From: Magnetococcales bacterium
GTDB taxonomy: Bacteria > Pseudomonadota > Magnetococcia > Magnetococcales > Magnetaquicoccaceae
Reading direction: 5' to 3'
Assembly: GCA_002753095.1 (NCBI GenBank)
Contig: PDZU01000023.1
Span: 1 to 38,503, forward strand
DNA: 38,503 bases
How positions within the stretch are numbered: position 1 is the first letter of the stretch; each line of letters begins with the position of its first letter. The translations under genes and the position numbers were made by a program. Positions 15,747 to 24,385 of the stretch are shown one piece after another. The notes beneath the pieces were generated by a model. It saw only the letters and a program-made list of their open reading frames with translations, had not been told where the DNA came from and made no database searches.

Positions 15747-16511
15747 TCAGATCGGATTGGCAATGTCGATGCAGTGATGTTGCAACTCAAACTGACGGGC
15801 CAAGGTATCCCCCAGTGCCTGGACACCAAATCGTTCACTGCGATGGTGGCCAGCAGCAATAAAGTGGATCTCCTCCTCGGCCGCAAAATGGTAGACATAT
15901 TCGCTGGCCTCGCCCGTCAGGAAAAGATCAGCCCCTTTCTGTTTGGCCTCGCGAATCAACTCCGGGGCGGCCCCACTGCAAACCGCCACCTGCTGAATGG
16001 TGGCAGGACCGAAAGGAAGTACCAGGGGATCGCCGCCAAAAAGCGCTTGAACACTCTGTACCATCTCCTCCAACGAAAGTCCCTGCGGACACTGACCAAT
16101 GGAAGAGAGATGGCTGCCACGATACAGGCCGAAAGGCTTGCCAGGGGTGAGATTTAGACGTTGCAAAATTTGTGCATTATTGCCCAGTTCGCTGTGTGCG
16201 TCCAAGGGCAGATGAAAGGCCATCAAGGTCAAATCATGCTGCAGCAAACACTGCAAACGCTTTTTTAAACTCCCCTCCACGACACGCGGATCTTTTTCCC
16301 AAAACATGCCATGATGTACCAATACCAGATCCGCTTGATGGGCAAGCGCCGCGTCAAACAGAGCCAGACAGGCCGAAACACCACTCACGATGGTCCGAAT
16401 CTCCTCCCGACCACGTACCTGCACCCCGTTGGGCGCATAGTCGGAGATGGCAGAGCAGTTGAGCAACGTATGGCAGTAGCGTTCCAGTTCGGTCAAAGTA
16501 ACCATGGTCAT
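15747..16511 (-). CDS. Nif3-like dinuclear metal centre protein (YbgI family)
   Basis: 254 residues, matching the single-domain (about 250 aa) YbgI form. The two-metal centre residues are visible: VLVHHGMFW near the N-terminal third, LPLDAH in the middle and AGHHRSERFGV near the C-terminus. YPxG-like SDYAPNGVQV is also conserved. Family members form hexameric toroids; their reaction is not settled, with GTP cyclohydrolase- and metal-dependent hydrolase-type activities proposed. The first ATG (16511) lies one base after the dapE stop, with another ATG two codons later. It is last in the M14-dapC-dapD-creA-dapE-nif3 operon. Confidence 0.9.
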   Translation of the reverse strand: MTMVTLTELERYCHTLLNCSAISDYAPNGVQVRGREEIRTIVSGVSACLALFDAALAHQADLVLVHHGMFWEKDPRVVEGSLKKRLQCLLQHDLTLMAFHLPLDAHSELGNNAQILQRLNLTPGKPFGLYRGSHLSSIGQCPQGLSLEEMVQSVQALFGGDPLVLPFGPATIQQVAVCSGAAPELIREAKQKGADLFLTGEASEYVYHFAAEEEIHFIAAGHHRSERFGVQALGDTLARQFELQHHCIDIANPI

Positions 16512-16512
16512 C

Positions 16513-17679
16513 TCACGGGACAGGGAAGAGAGTCAGGAGCAGTTGGGTGTAGACCTGGGTCAACCGCTCCAGTTCGGCCACCGCAACCCGTTCGTTGACC
16601 TGATGAATGGTGGGGGAAAAAAGGCCAAACTCCACCGTTTGTGGGCAATCCAGGGAGATGAAACGGGCATCCGAAGTACCCCCAGCCGTATTGGGATTGG
16701 GCGTGATGTCAAGTACCTGGGTAATGCTCTGGATCAGCGCCTGCAACAACTCCCCCCCCGCCGTGAGGAAAGGATGCCCGGAAAGACGCGTCGTCAAGGT
16801 GTAGGGCAGAGGAGGCTCGGCCTGATCAAGAATGGCGCGCACCTGCGCCTCCAGTTGGGCCGGGGTGCTGGCCGTGCCGAAACGAAAGTTGAAGCCAACC
16901 CGTACCGTGCCGGGAATCACATTGTCAGAGCCATCACCAGCCTGCAGTTGCGTCATCTGCAGCGAGGTGGGGGGAAAATGGTCATTGCCCGCATCAAAAC
17001 GGTGCCGGGCCAGTTGGTCAAGCAAGGGCGCCGCCCGGTGAATGGGATTGTCCGCCAAATGGGGATAGGCGACATGTCCCTGCTTGCCATGAAAAATCAA
17101 CTCGGCGTTGAGCGAACCACGGCGGCCATTTTTTAAACCATCCCCCAACTGCTGCATGCAGGTGGGCTCCCCAACCAGACAATAATCCAACCGCTCCTGG
17201 CGCTGCCGCAACCACTCCAGCACCTTGACCGTGCCATCGACAGCAGCACCCTCTTCATCACCGGTAATCAGGAACGAAAGGCTGTTATGGGTGGCAAAAT
17301 CAGGGTGTTGCTGCAAGAAACGGGCAGCAGATGCCAGCATGGCCGCCACCCCCCCCTTCATGTCGTTGGTACCCCGACCAATCAGCACACCATCCTGAAC
17401 ATCCGCCGCAAACGGAGGGGATTGCCAACGACCGACATCGCCAGGGGTGACCACATCGGTATGACCAGCAAAGCAAAAGTTTTTGCCCCGTGCGCCCAAA
17501 CGGGCATACAGATTATCCACATGGCCAAAACGGAGCGGGTGCAGGGTAAAGCCCAGTTGCTGTAAAAATTGGCCGATCAACCCCTGACACCCCGCATCAT
17601 GCGGGGTGATCGAGGGGATCTGAATCAGAGCAATGGCCAGTTCCAGAGGCGTGGCGTTCACATTCATGGTCTGTTTCAC
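16513..17679 (-). CDS. dapE: Succinyl-diaminopimelate desuccinylase
   Basis: 388 residues. An M20-family dizinc enzyme that hydrolyses N-succinyl-LL-DAP to succinate and LL-DAP in lysine and peptidoglycan synthesis. Seen: His73 in CFAGHTDVV, Asp106 in GRGTNDMKGG (most homologues have GRGAADMKG), the Glu pair in ITGDEEG (about 142-143), a dimerisation domain (about 180-290) and TNAGGTSDARF-like NTAGGTSDARF with EFGLFSPTIHQVNE giving the last metal His. Ends 1 bp before nif3 and begins 6 bp after creA. Together with dapC and dapD it defines the succinylase branch. Confidence 0.95.
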   Translation of the reverse strand: MKQTMNVNATPLELAIALIQIPSITPHDAGCQGLIGQFLQQLGFTLHPLRFGHVDNLYARLGARGKNFCFAGHTDVVTPGDVGRWQSPPFAADVQDGVLIGRGTNDMKGGVAAMLASAARFLQQHPDFATHNSLSFLITGDEEGAAVDGTVKVLEWLRQRQERLDYCLVGEPTCMQQLGDGLKNGRRGSLNAELIFHGKQGHVAYPHLADNPIHRAAPLLDQLARHRFDAGNDHFPPTSLQMTQLQAGDGSDNVIPGTVRVGFNFRFGTASTPAQLEAQVRAILDQAEPPLPYTLTTRLSGHPFLTAGGELLQALIQSITQVLDITPNPNTAGGTSDARFISLDCPQTVEFGLFSPTIHQVNERVAVAELERLTQVYTQLLLTLFPVP

Positions 17680-17685
17680 GCAGGT

Positions 17686-18150
17686 TTACGGTTTACCCCA
17701 GGGCATGATCGGTACACTGCTGATACTGTTTTTTGGACTGCCATCGACCAGTTTGTCGCTGTAGACCAAATAGACCAGCACGTTGCGCTTCTTGTCCAGA
17801 AAGCGAACAACTTGCATTTTCTTGAATAGAATATTGGTTTTTTGGCTAAAAACGGTCTCCTTGTCCTGCATCTTTTCATCCATGCGGATGGGGCCGATCT
17901 GGCGGCAGGCGATGGAGGCATCAGAGGTATCTTCGGCCAGTCCCAATGTGCCCTTGACCCCACCACGGCGGGCCCGGCTCAAATGACAGGCGACCCCGGA
18001 GACCTTCGGATCGTCGAAGGCTTCGATGACGATGTCATCGTCACGGGCCAGCAGGTTGAAGTTGGTATCCACACTGCCGATCATTTCGGCCCGCAACAGG
18101 GCGGGCCACAGGAGCAGCAGAGCAAAAAACAGCGCGAGCGGTCGAGGCAT
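17686..18150 (-). CDS. creA: CreA family periplasmic protein
   Basis: 154 residues with a signal peptide (MPRPLALFFALLLLWPALLRA). The mature part is highly characteristic of CreA: EMIGSVDTNF, IVIEAFDDPKVSGVACHLSR, GTLGLAEDTSDASIACRQIG and a C-terminal VVRFLD..RNVLVYLVYSDK. Two conserved cysteines (CHL, CRQ) could form a disulfide in the periplasm. Function unknown. Its insertion between dapD and dapE, with gaps of only 5 and 6 bp, is unexpected for a pathway operon and suggests an envelope-related role. Confidence 0.9.
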   Translation of the reverse strand: MPRPLALFFALLLLWPALLRAEMIGSVDTNFNLLARDDDIVIEAFDDPKVSGVACHLSRARRGGVKGTLGLAEDTSDASIACRQIGPIRMDEKMQDKETVFSQKTNILFKKMQVVRFLDKKRNVLVYLVYSDKLVDGSPKNSISSVPIMPWGKP

Positions 18151-18155
18151 CTGGA

Positions 18156-19004
18156 TTACTCCCGTAACAGTTCGTTGATGGCGGTTTTGGCGCGGGTTTG
18201 TTCATCGACCGTCTTCACGATCACCGCACAGTATAAATTGGGGCCGGGCGAACCATCGGGGAGGGGTTTGCCGGGTTGGGTGCCAGAGACCACCACCGAA
18301 TAGGGGGGCACATATCCCATGTGTACCTCACCGGTGGCCCGGTTGATGATGCGGGTGGAACGGCCCAGGTAAACCCCCATGGAGAGCACGGCCCCGGTGC
18401 CAACAATCACCCCTTCTGCCACCTCGGCACGGGCACCGATGAAGCAGTTGTCTTCGATGATCACCGGATTGGCCTGCAAGGGTTCCAGAACCCCACCGAT
18501 ACCGGCACCACCGGAGATGTGGACATGCTTGCCAATCTGGGCGCAAGAGCCGACGGTGGCCCAGGTGTCGATCATGCTTCCTTCCCCCACATAGGCCCCA
18601 ATGTTGACGAAAGATGGCATCAGGATAGCCCCTGGGGCAATATAGCTTCCCTTGCGGGCACAGGCCGGGGGAACAACGCGAATACCAGCCTTTTGAAACT
18701 CTTTTTTCTTCCAGGAGGCAAACTTGAGGGCCACCTTGTCGTAGGCAAGCAGCTCTCCCAAAGGCATGATGCGGTTTTCGTTCAGGCGGAAGGAGAGCAG
18801 CACCGCTTTTTTGACCCACTGCTGCACCAGCCAGCCATGCACGGCTTCTGGATGATCTGCAGCCGGCATGGCCACGCGCAAGGTGCCCTGGTCCAGGGCC
18901 TCCAGGACGGCGTTGACCGCCTTGTGGATGCGGGCGCCACTGCGCGGCGAAAGCTGATCACGGGCCTCCCAGGCCTGTTCGATGATGGCTTGCAACTGTT
19001 TCAT
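18156..19004 (-). CDS. dapD: Tetrahydrodipicolinate N-succinyltransferase
   Basis: 282 residues. Transfers succinyl from succinyl-CoA to tetrahydrodipicolinate. A helical N-terminal domain (about 1-100, with [12 protein letters not shown]) is followed by a left-handed parallel beta-helix of hexapeptide repeats ([40 protein letters not shown]) and the DapD hallmark [20 protein letters not shown]. The C-terminal cap carries [11 protein letters not shown]. Length is typical (about 274). Start ATG 19004 lies 12 bp after dapC. Confidence 0.96.
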   Translation of the reverse strand: MKQLQAIIEQAWEARDQLSPRSGARIHKAVNAVLEALDQGTLRVAMPAADHPEAVHGWLVQQWVKKAVLLSFRLNENRIMPLGELLAYDKVALKFASWKKKEFQKAGIRVVPPACARKGSYIAPGAILMPSFVNIGAYVGEGSMIDTWATVGSCAQIGKHVHISGGAGIGGVLEPLQANPVIIEDNCFIGARAEVAEGVIVGTGAVLSMGVYLGRSTRIINRATGEVHMGYVPPYSVVVSGTQPGKPLPDGSPGPNLYCAVIVKTVDEQTRAKTAINELLRE

Positions 19005-19016
19005 GGTGGAACCCCT

Positions 19017-20255
19017 TCAGGCAGGTTGGAGAGAGAGCCGTTCTTGGGCGCATTGTGCAATGCGCAACATGGCCTGGTGGTTCTCCTCGCGCGAGGCAAC
19101 CAGGGCAATGCGGACATAGTCGGTGCCGGGATTGTGACCGTTGACATCGGGACGGCCCAGATACCCCCCAGGCAACACGGTGACATGATAGCGTTGAAAA
19201 AGGTGTCGGGCAAAGGATTCGCCACCGCCAGGCACCTTCAGCCACAGATAAAAACCGGCATCCGGGCGTTGCACAGGCAGAATTGGGCTGAGAATGCGCA
19301 GGGCATCTTCCAGTTTCTGTTGATAGATGGTGCGATTTTCCGCCACATGCTGCTCATCCTGCCAAGCGACGGTGGCCGCGCGCTGAATGAAACGGGGCGT
19401 GGCACATCCGGTGTAGGTGCGCAGACGAAAATAATCTGCCAACAGTTGCGCATTGCCCGCAACAAAACCGGAACGGGCCCCAGGCATGTTGGAACGCTTG
19501 GAGAGGGAATGGAAGACCAGACAGTGCGCGAACTGCTCCACCCCCATCTGCTGCGCCGCCTGCAGTAGTCCGGCAGGGGGCTGCTCATACCAGATCTCCG
19601 AATAACACTCATCCGCAGCCAGGACAATGTTGTAGCGCATGGCCAGTTCGATCAACTTTTGCAGGCCCGCCAGAGGAAAGACGGCACCTGTGGGATTGCC
19701 GGGCGAACACAGATAAATCAGGGCCGTGCGCTGCAGAATGGTGGCCGGAACGGCTTGATAGTCAGGCAGAAAACCATTTTCCGCCAGACAAGGCACATAG
19801 ATCGGTTGGGCGCCAGCCATCAGTGCCGCCCCCTCATAGATCTGATAAAAGGGGTTGGGCATCAGCACGTAGCATTTTTCGCCGCTGCTGTGCTCCACAA
19901 CCGCCTGGGCGATGGAAAAAAGGGCTTCGCGGGTGCCGTTGACGGGCAAAATCTGGCGTTGCGGATCCACAGTCGGCAGTTGAAAGCGCCTTTCCAACCA
20001 AGCGGCCATGGCTTGCCGCAAAAACAGCTCTCCCCGCGTGGTCGGATAGAGGCCAATATCCTCCAGGGCATCGGCCATGGTCTGCCGGATAAAGGAGGGC
20101 ACGGGATGCTTGGGTTCACCGATGGAGAGGTTGATGGGGGCCAGCGCAGCGGAGGGCCCTTGGGGTGCCGCCGCACGCTTTTCCGGGTCGGATCCCAACA
20201 AGATGGCCAGTTTTTCGAAAGGGTAGGGATGCAGTTGCCGTAACAGGGGGTTCAT
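19017..20255 (-). CDS. dapC: Succinyldiaminopimelate transaminase (DapC type)
   Basis: 412 residues. A PLP-dependent class I/II aminotransferase making N-succinyl-LL-DAP from N-succinyl-2-amino-6-ketopimelate. Motifs: SIGEPKHPVP near the N-terminus, YPTTRGE, PNPFYQIYEG, CSPGNPTGAV, the PLP-binding Lys in HSLSKRSNMPGARSGF and the C-terminal substrate Arg in YVRIALVAS. The start PYPFEKLAIL is typical of DapC rather than AspC. Its ATG overlaps the M14 gene stop (ATGA), so expression is coupled. The neighbouring dapD and dapE support the substrate assignment. Confidence 0.9.
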   Translation of the reverse strand: MNPLLRQLHPYPFEKLAILLGSDPEKRAAAPQGPSAALAPINLSIGEPKHPVPSFIRQTMADALEDIGLYPTTRGELFLRQAMAAWLERRFQLPTVDPQRQILPVNGTREALFSIAQAVVEHSSGEKCYVLMPNPFYQIYEGAALMAGAQPIYVPCLAENGFLPDYQAVPATILQRTALIYLCSPGNPTGAVFPLAGLQKLIELAMRYNIVLAADECYSEIWYEQPPAGLLQAAQQMGVEQFAHCLVFHSLSKRSNMPGARSGFVAGNAQLLADYFRLRTYTGCATPRFIQRAATVAWQDEQHVAENRTIYQQKLEDALRILSPILPVQRPDAGFYLWLKVPGGGESFARHLFQRYHVTVLPGGYLGRPDVNGHNPGTDYVRIALVASREENHQAMLRIAQCAQERLSLQPA

Positions 20256-21607
20256 GGTTCCGATCCTTTATTGGGCGTTTCAACAGTGGGAGCGCTCTTG
20301 CCGCTCTGCTTGTTTTTGCCAGTCCTGGTTTTTGCCTTGGCCTTTGTCTTGTTCCTGCTTTTGTTCTTGGCCGTTTTCCCCTTTTCGTTCCGGGTTGGGC
20401 GCTTTTCCACCGTTGCCGTCTTTTTGTCTGTCTGGGGCGTTTGGCTGGCGGCAGGGGGAGTGGCAGGTGTTGTCGTGCCTTTTGCACCCTCTGCACTGGC
20501 CGCTGCCGCTGTGGCTGCTGTGGCTGCCGCCACGGCAGGTACGCTCACGGCAGACGGCGCAGGTTGGGCGGGGGGCGTTGCGGGCGCGGTGGCTGGTTGC
20601 GCTGTCGCTGCCGCCTCTTCGCTGCGCGCCGTGTCGGCAGGGGTGTGATCGAATACATGGCCCCGCATCCAGCCAACCAGATCTGCCCAGATGGTCTCGA
20701 TCTCATTGGCGTTGGGCATGATGCCCGCGTGTGGCAGTTCGATGGTGATGATGGGAATCTTGAGACTTTCCACCGCATAGCGCCCCAGCGATCCAGGGTA
20801 GGTACCAAGCAGAGAAAGATAGATATTGCCCAAGCGCTCTGGCGGTGTGGTGGGAGGACCGTCAAAGTCCAGCAGTCCGAAGGGAGCATGTATCGAAACG
20901 ATGACGTTCGGTCGAAACTGTTTGATCTCCTCATGGAGCCAAGCGGTTTCCGCCTCGCTGAGGGGAAATTTGCCCGGAAAACGGCGTGGATCCTTGCCAG
21001 TGCGGCGTACCCAATAATCGGCGCTATCCTCTTTCCAGTCGCGGGTGGGAAAATTGCGATTCAGATCCACACCATTGGTGTTGGTGCGCGTGGATTGTTT
21101 GCGCAGTAGCCCATCGGGGTTGACCAGGGGCACGATATGCCAATGAAAGATTCCTGCATTATTCTTTTCAAGCAATTTCATCCACTTAAAAACGATGCTT
21201 ACGGAAGAATATTCATCGCCGTGTACCCCGCCGATCAGCAAAACCCGGGCCTGTGGCAGCTTGCCGACCGGTTTGGGGCTGTTTTTGTCGGCGCTGACAC
21301 TGGCTGAAGGCAGAACATTGCGCAGCAGAATGGGATAGCCTTCCACCGAGTGCTTGCCTGTCGGTTGCAGTTGACTGCCGTGACATTCATCAACACGAAT
21401 ACTGCTCAGTTTGGCACCAATCTTGAGACAGGTTTCGCGGGCTGAGAAAGTGGCCTGTTTGCCCTCTTGATTTTTGGCGCTCTCCGGGACAATGGTGGAT
21501 TGGCTGGCTGCCTCCTTGACCAGTTCTTGTACCTCATCCTGAAAGGAGAGGCTCGGATCGGCCGCCAAGGCGCTGCCGCCAAAAACAAACAGGGCAAAGC
21601 AAACCAT
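20252..21607 (-). CDS. Exported M14-family zinc carboxypeptidase with Ala/Pro- and Lys/Arg-rich tail
   Basis: 451 residues from ATG 21607, which has GAGG upstream and gives the signal peptide MVCFALFVFGGSALA. Zinc site: His129 and Glu132 in GGVHGDE and His240 in VSIHAP; catalytic Glu290 in ITIELP. NPDG and NGVDLNRNFP are also family hallmarks. MpaA/DUF2817-like members cleave the gamma-D-Glu-DAP bond of murein peptides. From about residue 330 the protein is low-complexity: Ala/Pro-rich, then strongly Lys/Arg-rich. It overlaps dapC by 4 bp at the head of the DAP operon, so a role in DAP-containing peptide trimming or recycling is inferred. Confidence 0.8.
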   Translation of the reverse strand: MVCFALFVFGGSALAADPSLSFQDEVQELVKEAASQSTIVPESAKNQEGKQATFSARETCLKIGAKLSSIRVDECHGSQLQPTGKHSVEGYPILLRNVLPSASVSADKNSPKPVGKLPQARVLLIGGVHGDEYSSVSIVFKWMKLLEKNNAGIFHWHIVPLVNPDGLLRKQSTRTNTNGVDLNRNFPTRDWKEDSADYWVRRTGKDPRRFPGKFPLSEAETAWLHEEIKQFRPNVIVSIHAPFGLLDFDGPPTTPPERLGNIYLSLLGTYPGSLGRYAVESLKIPIITIELPHAGIMPNANEIETIWADLVGWMRGHVFDHTPADTARSEEAAATAQPATAPATPPAQPAPSAVSVPAVAAATAATAAAASAEGAKGTTTPATPPAASQTPQTDKKTATVEKRPTRNEKGKTAKNKSRNKTKAKAKTRTGKNKQSGKSAPTVETPNKGSEP

Positions 21608-21928
21608 CCGCCATCCTCTGCAAACAGAGTAGTGATGGCTGGCCGCTTGGTGTGTTGTGCTGGTCCAGGGTGCAAGAGTTGGCATGAGTATTGATTAAGT
21701 TGGGTTAATTGCGTTATCGGGAAAAAAAAGCGCCAGAGCACGGGATTACTGAATGGAATGGCGTTGGCTATTTTTTCCGGTTGTGTTAGACTCGACCTTA
21801 GCTTTTACTGCACTTGGGGGAAGTTCGTCAATTCTTCATTCGCGAATGTCTGTGTGTTGACGGAATCTTCGGGGTGTGCAAAGGGATTTCAGAGAGGGTC
21901 TTTTCGCATTGAAAACAGGTATAACAGT
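21608..21928. other. Divergent intergenic region between the DAP operon and the VanY-folK-pan operon
   Basis: The 320-bp gap contains no convincing gene; open frames through it are extensions of the flanking genes. It should hold divergent promoters; a plus-strand candidate at 21764-21792 is listed separately. Confidence 0.6.
21764..21792 (+). promoter_or_regulatory. Candidate sigma-70-type promoter of the VanY-folK-pan operon
   Basis: TTGGCT and TAGACT are 17 bp apart, with TG one base before the -10 box (extended -10, TGTTAGACT). It would give a leader of about 130 nt before ATG 21929. It shares the TGnTAGACT box with the aroE promoter candidate. Confidence 0.4.
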
Positions 21929-22858
21929 ATGAAAAGACGGGATTTTATCAGATCATTGGCCGGTGCGGCGGTTGCACTCTCTCCAGCCAGTCTGTTGGGG
22001 ATGACCCGTTCTGACCCGATGGATGCGGAGGATGTGCAGGATGCCCTGCTGGGGAATGGCGACTTGGCCACTTTCTCTGGCCCGGATGGCAGAACTCTGC
22101 CTTTGCCGGATCTGCCGCCGCGTCTGCGTGGCAGGGATCTGGAAAATTATCTGCATCGTTTGCGGGTTTTCAACGCCACGCATGATGGGGATGTGTTTCT
22201 GGACGCCAAGCGTTTCGATCTGTTGCGCAGTGCGTTGGCGCGTCTGGAGCGCATTCAAAAAATGGTCGGCTTTGGCAATTTTTATCTGCTGAGTTTCGAC
22301 GAAGCGGTGCATCTGGCGCAGACCCGTGTCGAGGTGGGGGCGTTTACCACCGATGAACTGGACTTCCTGGAGCAGATTTTTTATGAGCGGGCTTTGCTGT
22401 ATGGTTTTTTCGGTGAAAAACCCATGAAAAATCTCACCGATCAGATCGACCGTCGCGAGGTGGTCAAGGTGCCCAACAGTGGCAACCATCTGTATCGTGG
22501 CAAGCCTCTGGAGATGTATACTTTGTTGCGGCGTCGGGTAGGCAACAAGTTGATCCTTACCTCTGGAGTGCGGAGTGTGGTCAAGCAGTTCATGCTCTTT
22601 TTGAGTAAAATTCATGAAGGCAACGGGAATCTTTCCCGTGCGTCTCGTTCGTTGGCGCCCCCAGGTTACTCTTACCACGGTATCAGCGACTTTGACGTGG
22701 GGCAGACGGGATTTGGCCAGCACAACTTCACTGAAAAGTTTGTCGAGTCGGAGGTTTTCAAGCATTTGCACTCCATGGGTGTGTTGAGTTTGCGTTATCC
22801 GCGTGACAATTTGACCGGGGTTCGTTTTGAGCCTTGGCACGTCAAGGTGGATGTCTGA
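21929..22858 (+). CDS. VanY-like D-alanyl-D-alanine carboxypeptidase, exported
   Basis: 309 residues. The start KRRDFIRSLAGAAVALSPAS is a Tat-type signal (RRDFIRS matches RRxF). The C-terminal third carries the LAS/VanY zinc pattern: TSGVRS, then SYHGISDFDVG (HxxxxxxD) and EPWHV (ExxH). A helical region (about 60-200) precedes it. Members hydrolyse the terminal D-Ala of murein stem peptides or act as LD-endopeptidases. ATG 21929 has AGG about 8 nt upstream; the frame is open further up but the Tat signal fixes the start. It overlaps folK by 8 bp. Periplasmic role inferred; Tat export suggests folding or metal loading before secretion. Confidence 0.82.
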   Translation: MKRRDFIRSLAGAAVALSPASLLGMTRSDPMDAEDVQDALLGNGDLATFSGPDGRTLPLPDLPPRLRGRDLENYLHRLRVFNATHDGDVFLDAKRFDLLRSALARLERIQKMVGFGNFYLLSFDEAVHLAQTRVEVGAFTTDELDFLEQIFYERALLYGFFGEKPMKNLTDQIDRREVVKVPNSGNHLYRGKPLEMYTLLRRRVGNKLILTSGVRSVVKQFMLFLSKIHEGNGNLSRASRSLAPPGYSYHGISDFDVGQTGFGQHNFTEKFVESEVFKHLHSMGVLSLRYPRDNLTGVRFEPWHVKVDV

Positions 22859-23372
22859 TTCATTGCGGTTGCTGCCAGCCTTACAGACTCTCTGGATTGG
22901 GGTTGGCAGCAATCGGGGGCCTGCACAGGCAACCTGCCGTCGTTTGGTCGTTCGTCTTTCGTTTCATCCCCATCTCAAGCCATTTATTGTTTCGCCCTGG
23001 TATCGTACCGAACCGATTGGTCCGGGGCGACAGTGTCGTTATATCAACGGTGTGATTGGTGTACATACCCGTTTACCTCCTTTGATGGTATTGCGTTATT
23101 TGCAGCGGTTGGAAGCGGCCAGTGGGCGACGGCGTTGTTGGGAAAAGCGTTGGGGGCCACGGCGATTGGATCTGGATTTGCTCTTCTATGGGCAGAGGAT
23201 TATTCATAATCGTTTTTTACAGTTACCACATCCTCGCCTGAGCAAGCGGCGTTTTGTATTGCAGCCTTTGGTTCAGGTAGCTGCGGGCTGGCGTCATCCG
23301 CAGTGCAATCGAACGGTTGACAGTCTGCTTCAGGAGGTGGATGATACGTCGCGGGTGGAGCTCTTGGGGTGA
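22851..23372 (+). CDS. folK: 2-amino-4-hydroxy-6-hydroxymethyldihydropteridine pyrophosphokinase
   Basis: 173 residues. Transfers pyrophosphate from ATP to 6-hydroxymethyl-dihydropterin in folate synthesis. Signatures: the start WIGVGSNRG (usual GLGSNLG), SPWYRTEPIG, YINGVIGV and GPRRLDLDLLFYG, followed by LPHPRLSKRRFVLQPL. ATG 22851 overlaps the VanY gene end, with AAGGTGG upstream. It is preceded by a peptidoglycan enzyme and followed by panBCD, linking folate and pantothenate; PanB uses 5,10-methylene-tetrahydrofolate. The 178-bp gap 23373-23550 has a TTGTTGC/GCAACAA inverted repeat and no gene. Confidence 0.93.
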   Translation: MSDSLRLLPALQTLWIGVGSNRGPAQATCRRLVVRLSFHPHLKPFIVSPWYRTEPIGPGRQCRYINGVIGVHTRLPPLMVLRYLQRLEAASGRRRCWEKRWGPRRLDLDLLFYGQRIIHNRFLQLPHPRLSKRRFVLQPLVQVAAGWRHPQCNRTVDSLLQEVDDTSRVELLG

Positions 23373-23550
23373 TTGGGCAACGACTATGCGTAGCATGGCG
23401 GGGACCGGGTCGCTTTGGGGGTGTTGTTGCGACTTTTTTTGCAACAAAACGGCCATCCAGTACACCTTTCCCAAGCAAAAATTGCCTGGATCGATGGTTT
23501 TTAGCCGACTGGGACAACACAGGATAACGAGTTTCATTTTGACGACCCAG

Positions 23551-24372
23551 ATGCAAAGCCATGCCTCTGTATCGGTTGTACCGGTGACTGTTCCCGGTTT
23601 GCAACGGATGAAGCGGGAGGGCACACGAATTGTCTCTTTGACTGCTTATGATTTTTCCTTTGCTCGACTGATGGATCGGGCTGGGGTGGATCTCCTATTG
23701 GTAGGTGATTCTTTGGGCATGGTGATTCAGGGCCATGCCAACACCTTGCCGGTGACGTTGGAGCAGATGATTTACCATACATCTGCTGTGGTTCGTGGGG
23801 TACAGCGGGCCATGGTGGTGTGTGATTTACCGTTTGGTGTTTGTCATGGTGGTGGTAAAGCGGTCATGGATGCGGCGGTGCGGGTATTGAAGGAGGGTGG
23901 TTGTCAGGCGGTCAAGTTGGAGGGTGGGGTACGGATGGCGGAGAGCATCCGTTATTTGGTGGCGCATGAGGTGCCGGTTATGGGGCATGTGGGGTTGACG
24001 CCGCAGGCGGTGCATCGCCTAGGGGGATTCAGGGTGCAGGGCAGGGGGGATGCGGCGGAGTTGGTGATGGCGGATGCGATTGCGGTGCAGGAGGCGGGGG
24101 CTTTTGCTGTGGTTTTGGAGGGGATACCGGCTGTTTTGGCGGAGCGGATTACGGAGCATTTACAGATACCGACCATTGGCATTGGTGCTGGGGTGGGGTG
24201 TGATGGGCAGGTATTGGTGATGCATGATCTTTTGGGGGTTTATGGTGAGGTAGTTCCGCGTTTTGCCAAGCGTTATTTGGCGGATGGGATGGTATCGGAT
24301 GCTGTAGCGGCCTATGTGCAGGAGGTTCGGGGGGGGTGGTTTCCTGGACCGGAGCATAGTTTTATGGGTTGA
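23551..24372 (+). CDS. panB: 3-methyl-2-oxobutanoate hydroxymethyltransferase
   Basis: 273 residues from ATG 23551. Makes ketopantoate from alpha-ketoisovalerate and methylene-THF. Motifs: VSLTAYDFSFARLMD, LLLVGDSLGMVIQG (metal Asp), the HTSAVVRGV region, DLPFG, KLEGG, GHVGLTPQ and IGIGAGVGCDGQVLVMHDLL. A TTG four codons earlier is possible; the frame is open much further up but the family N-terminus supports a start near here. panC starts 13 bp after it. The coding strand is strikingly rich in G and T. Confidence 0.95.
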   Translation: MQSHASVSVVPVTVPGLQRMKREGTRIVSLTAYDFSFARLMDRAGVDLLLVGDSLGMVIQGHANTLPVTLEQMIYHTSAVVRGVQRAMVVCDLPFGVCHGGGKAVMDAAVRVLKEGGCQAVKLEGGVRMAESIRYLVAHEVPVMGHVGLTPQAVHRLGGFRVQGRGDAAELVMADAIAVQEAGAFAVVLEGIPAVLAERITEHLQIPTIGIGAGVGCDGQVLVMHDLLGVYGEVVPRFAKRYLADGMVSDAVAAYVQEVRGGWFPGPEHSFMG

Positions 24373-24385
24373 GGGGGTTGTTGCG

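Noticed and set aside
18276-19568. 430-codon open frame on the plus strand
   Set aside because: Antisense to dapD and dapC, which are both clear by motifs.
20165-21109. 314-codon open frame on the plus strand with Cys/Gly/Arg-rich composition
   Set aside because: Antisense to the low-complexity tail and catalytic domain of the M14 carboxypeptidase.
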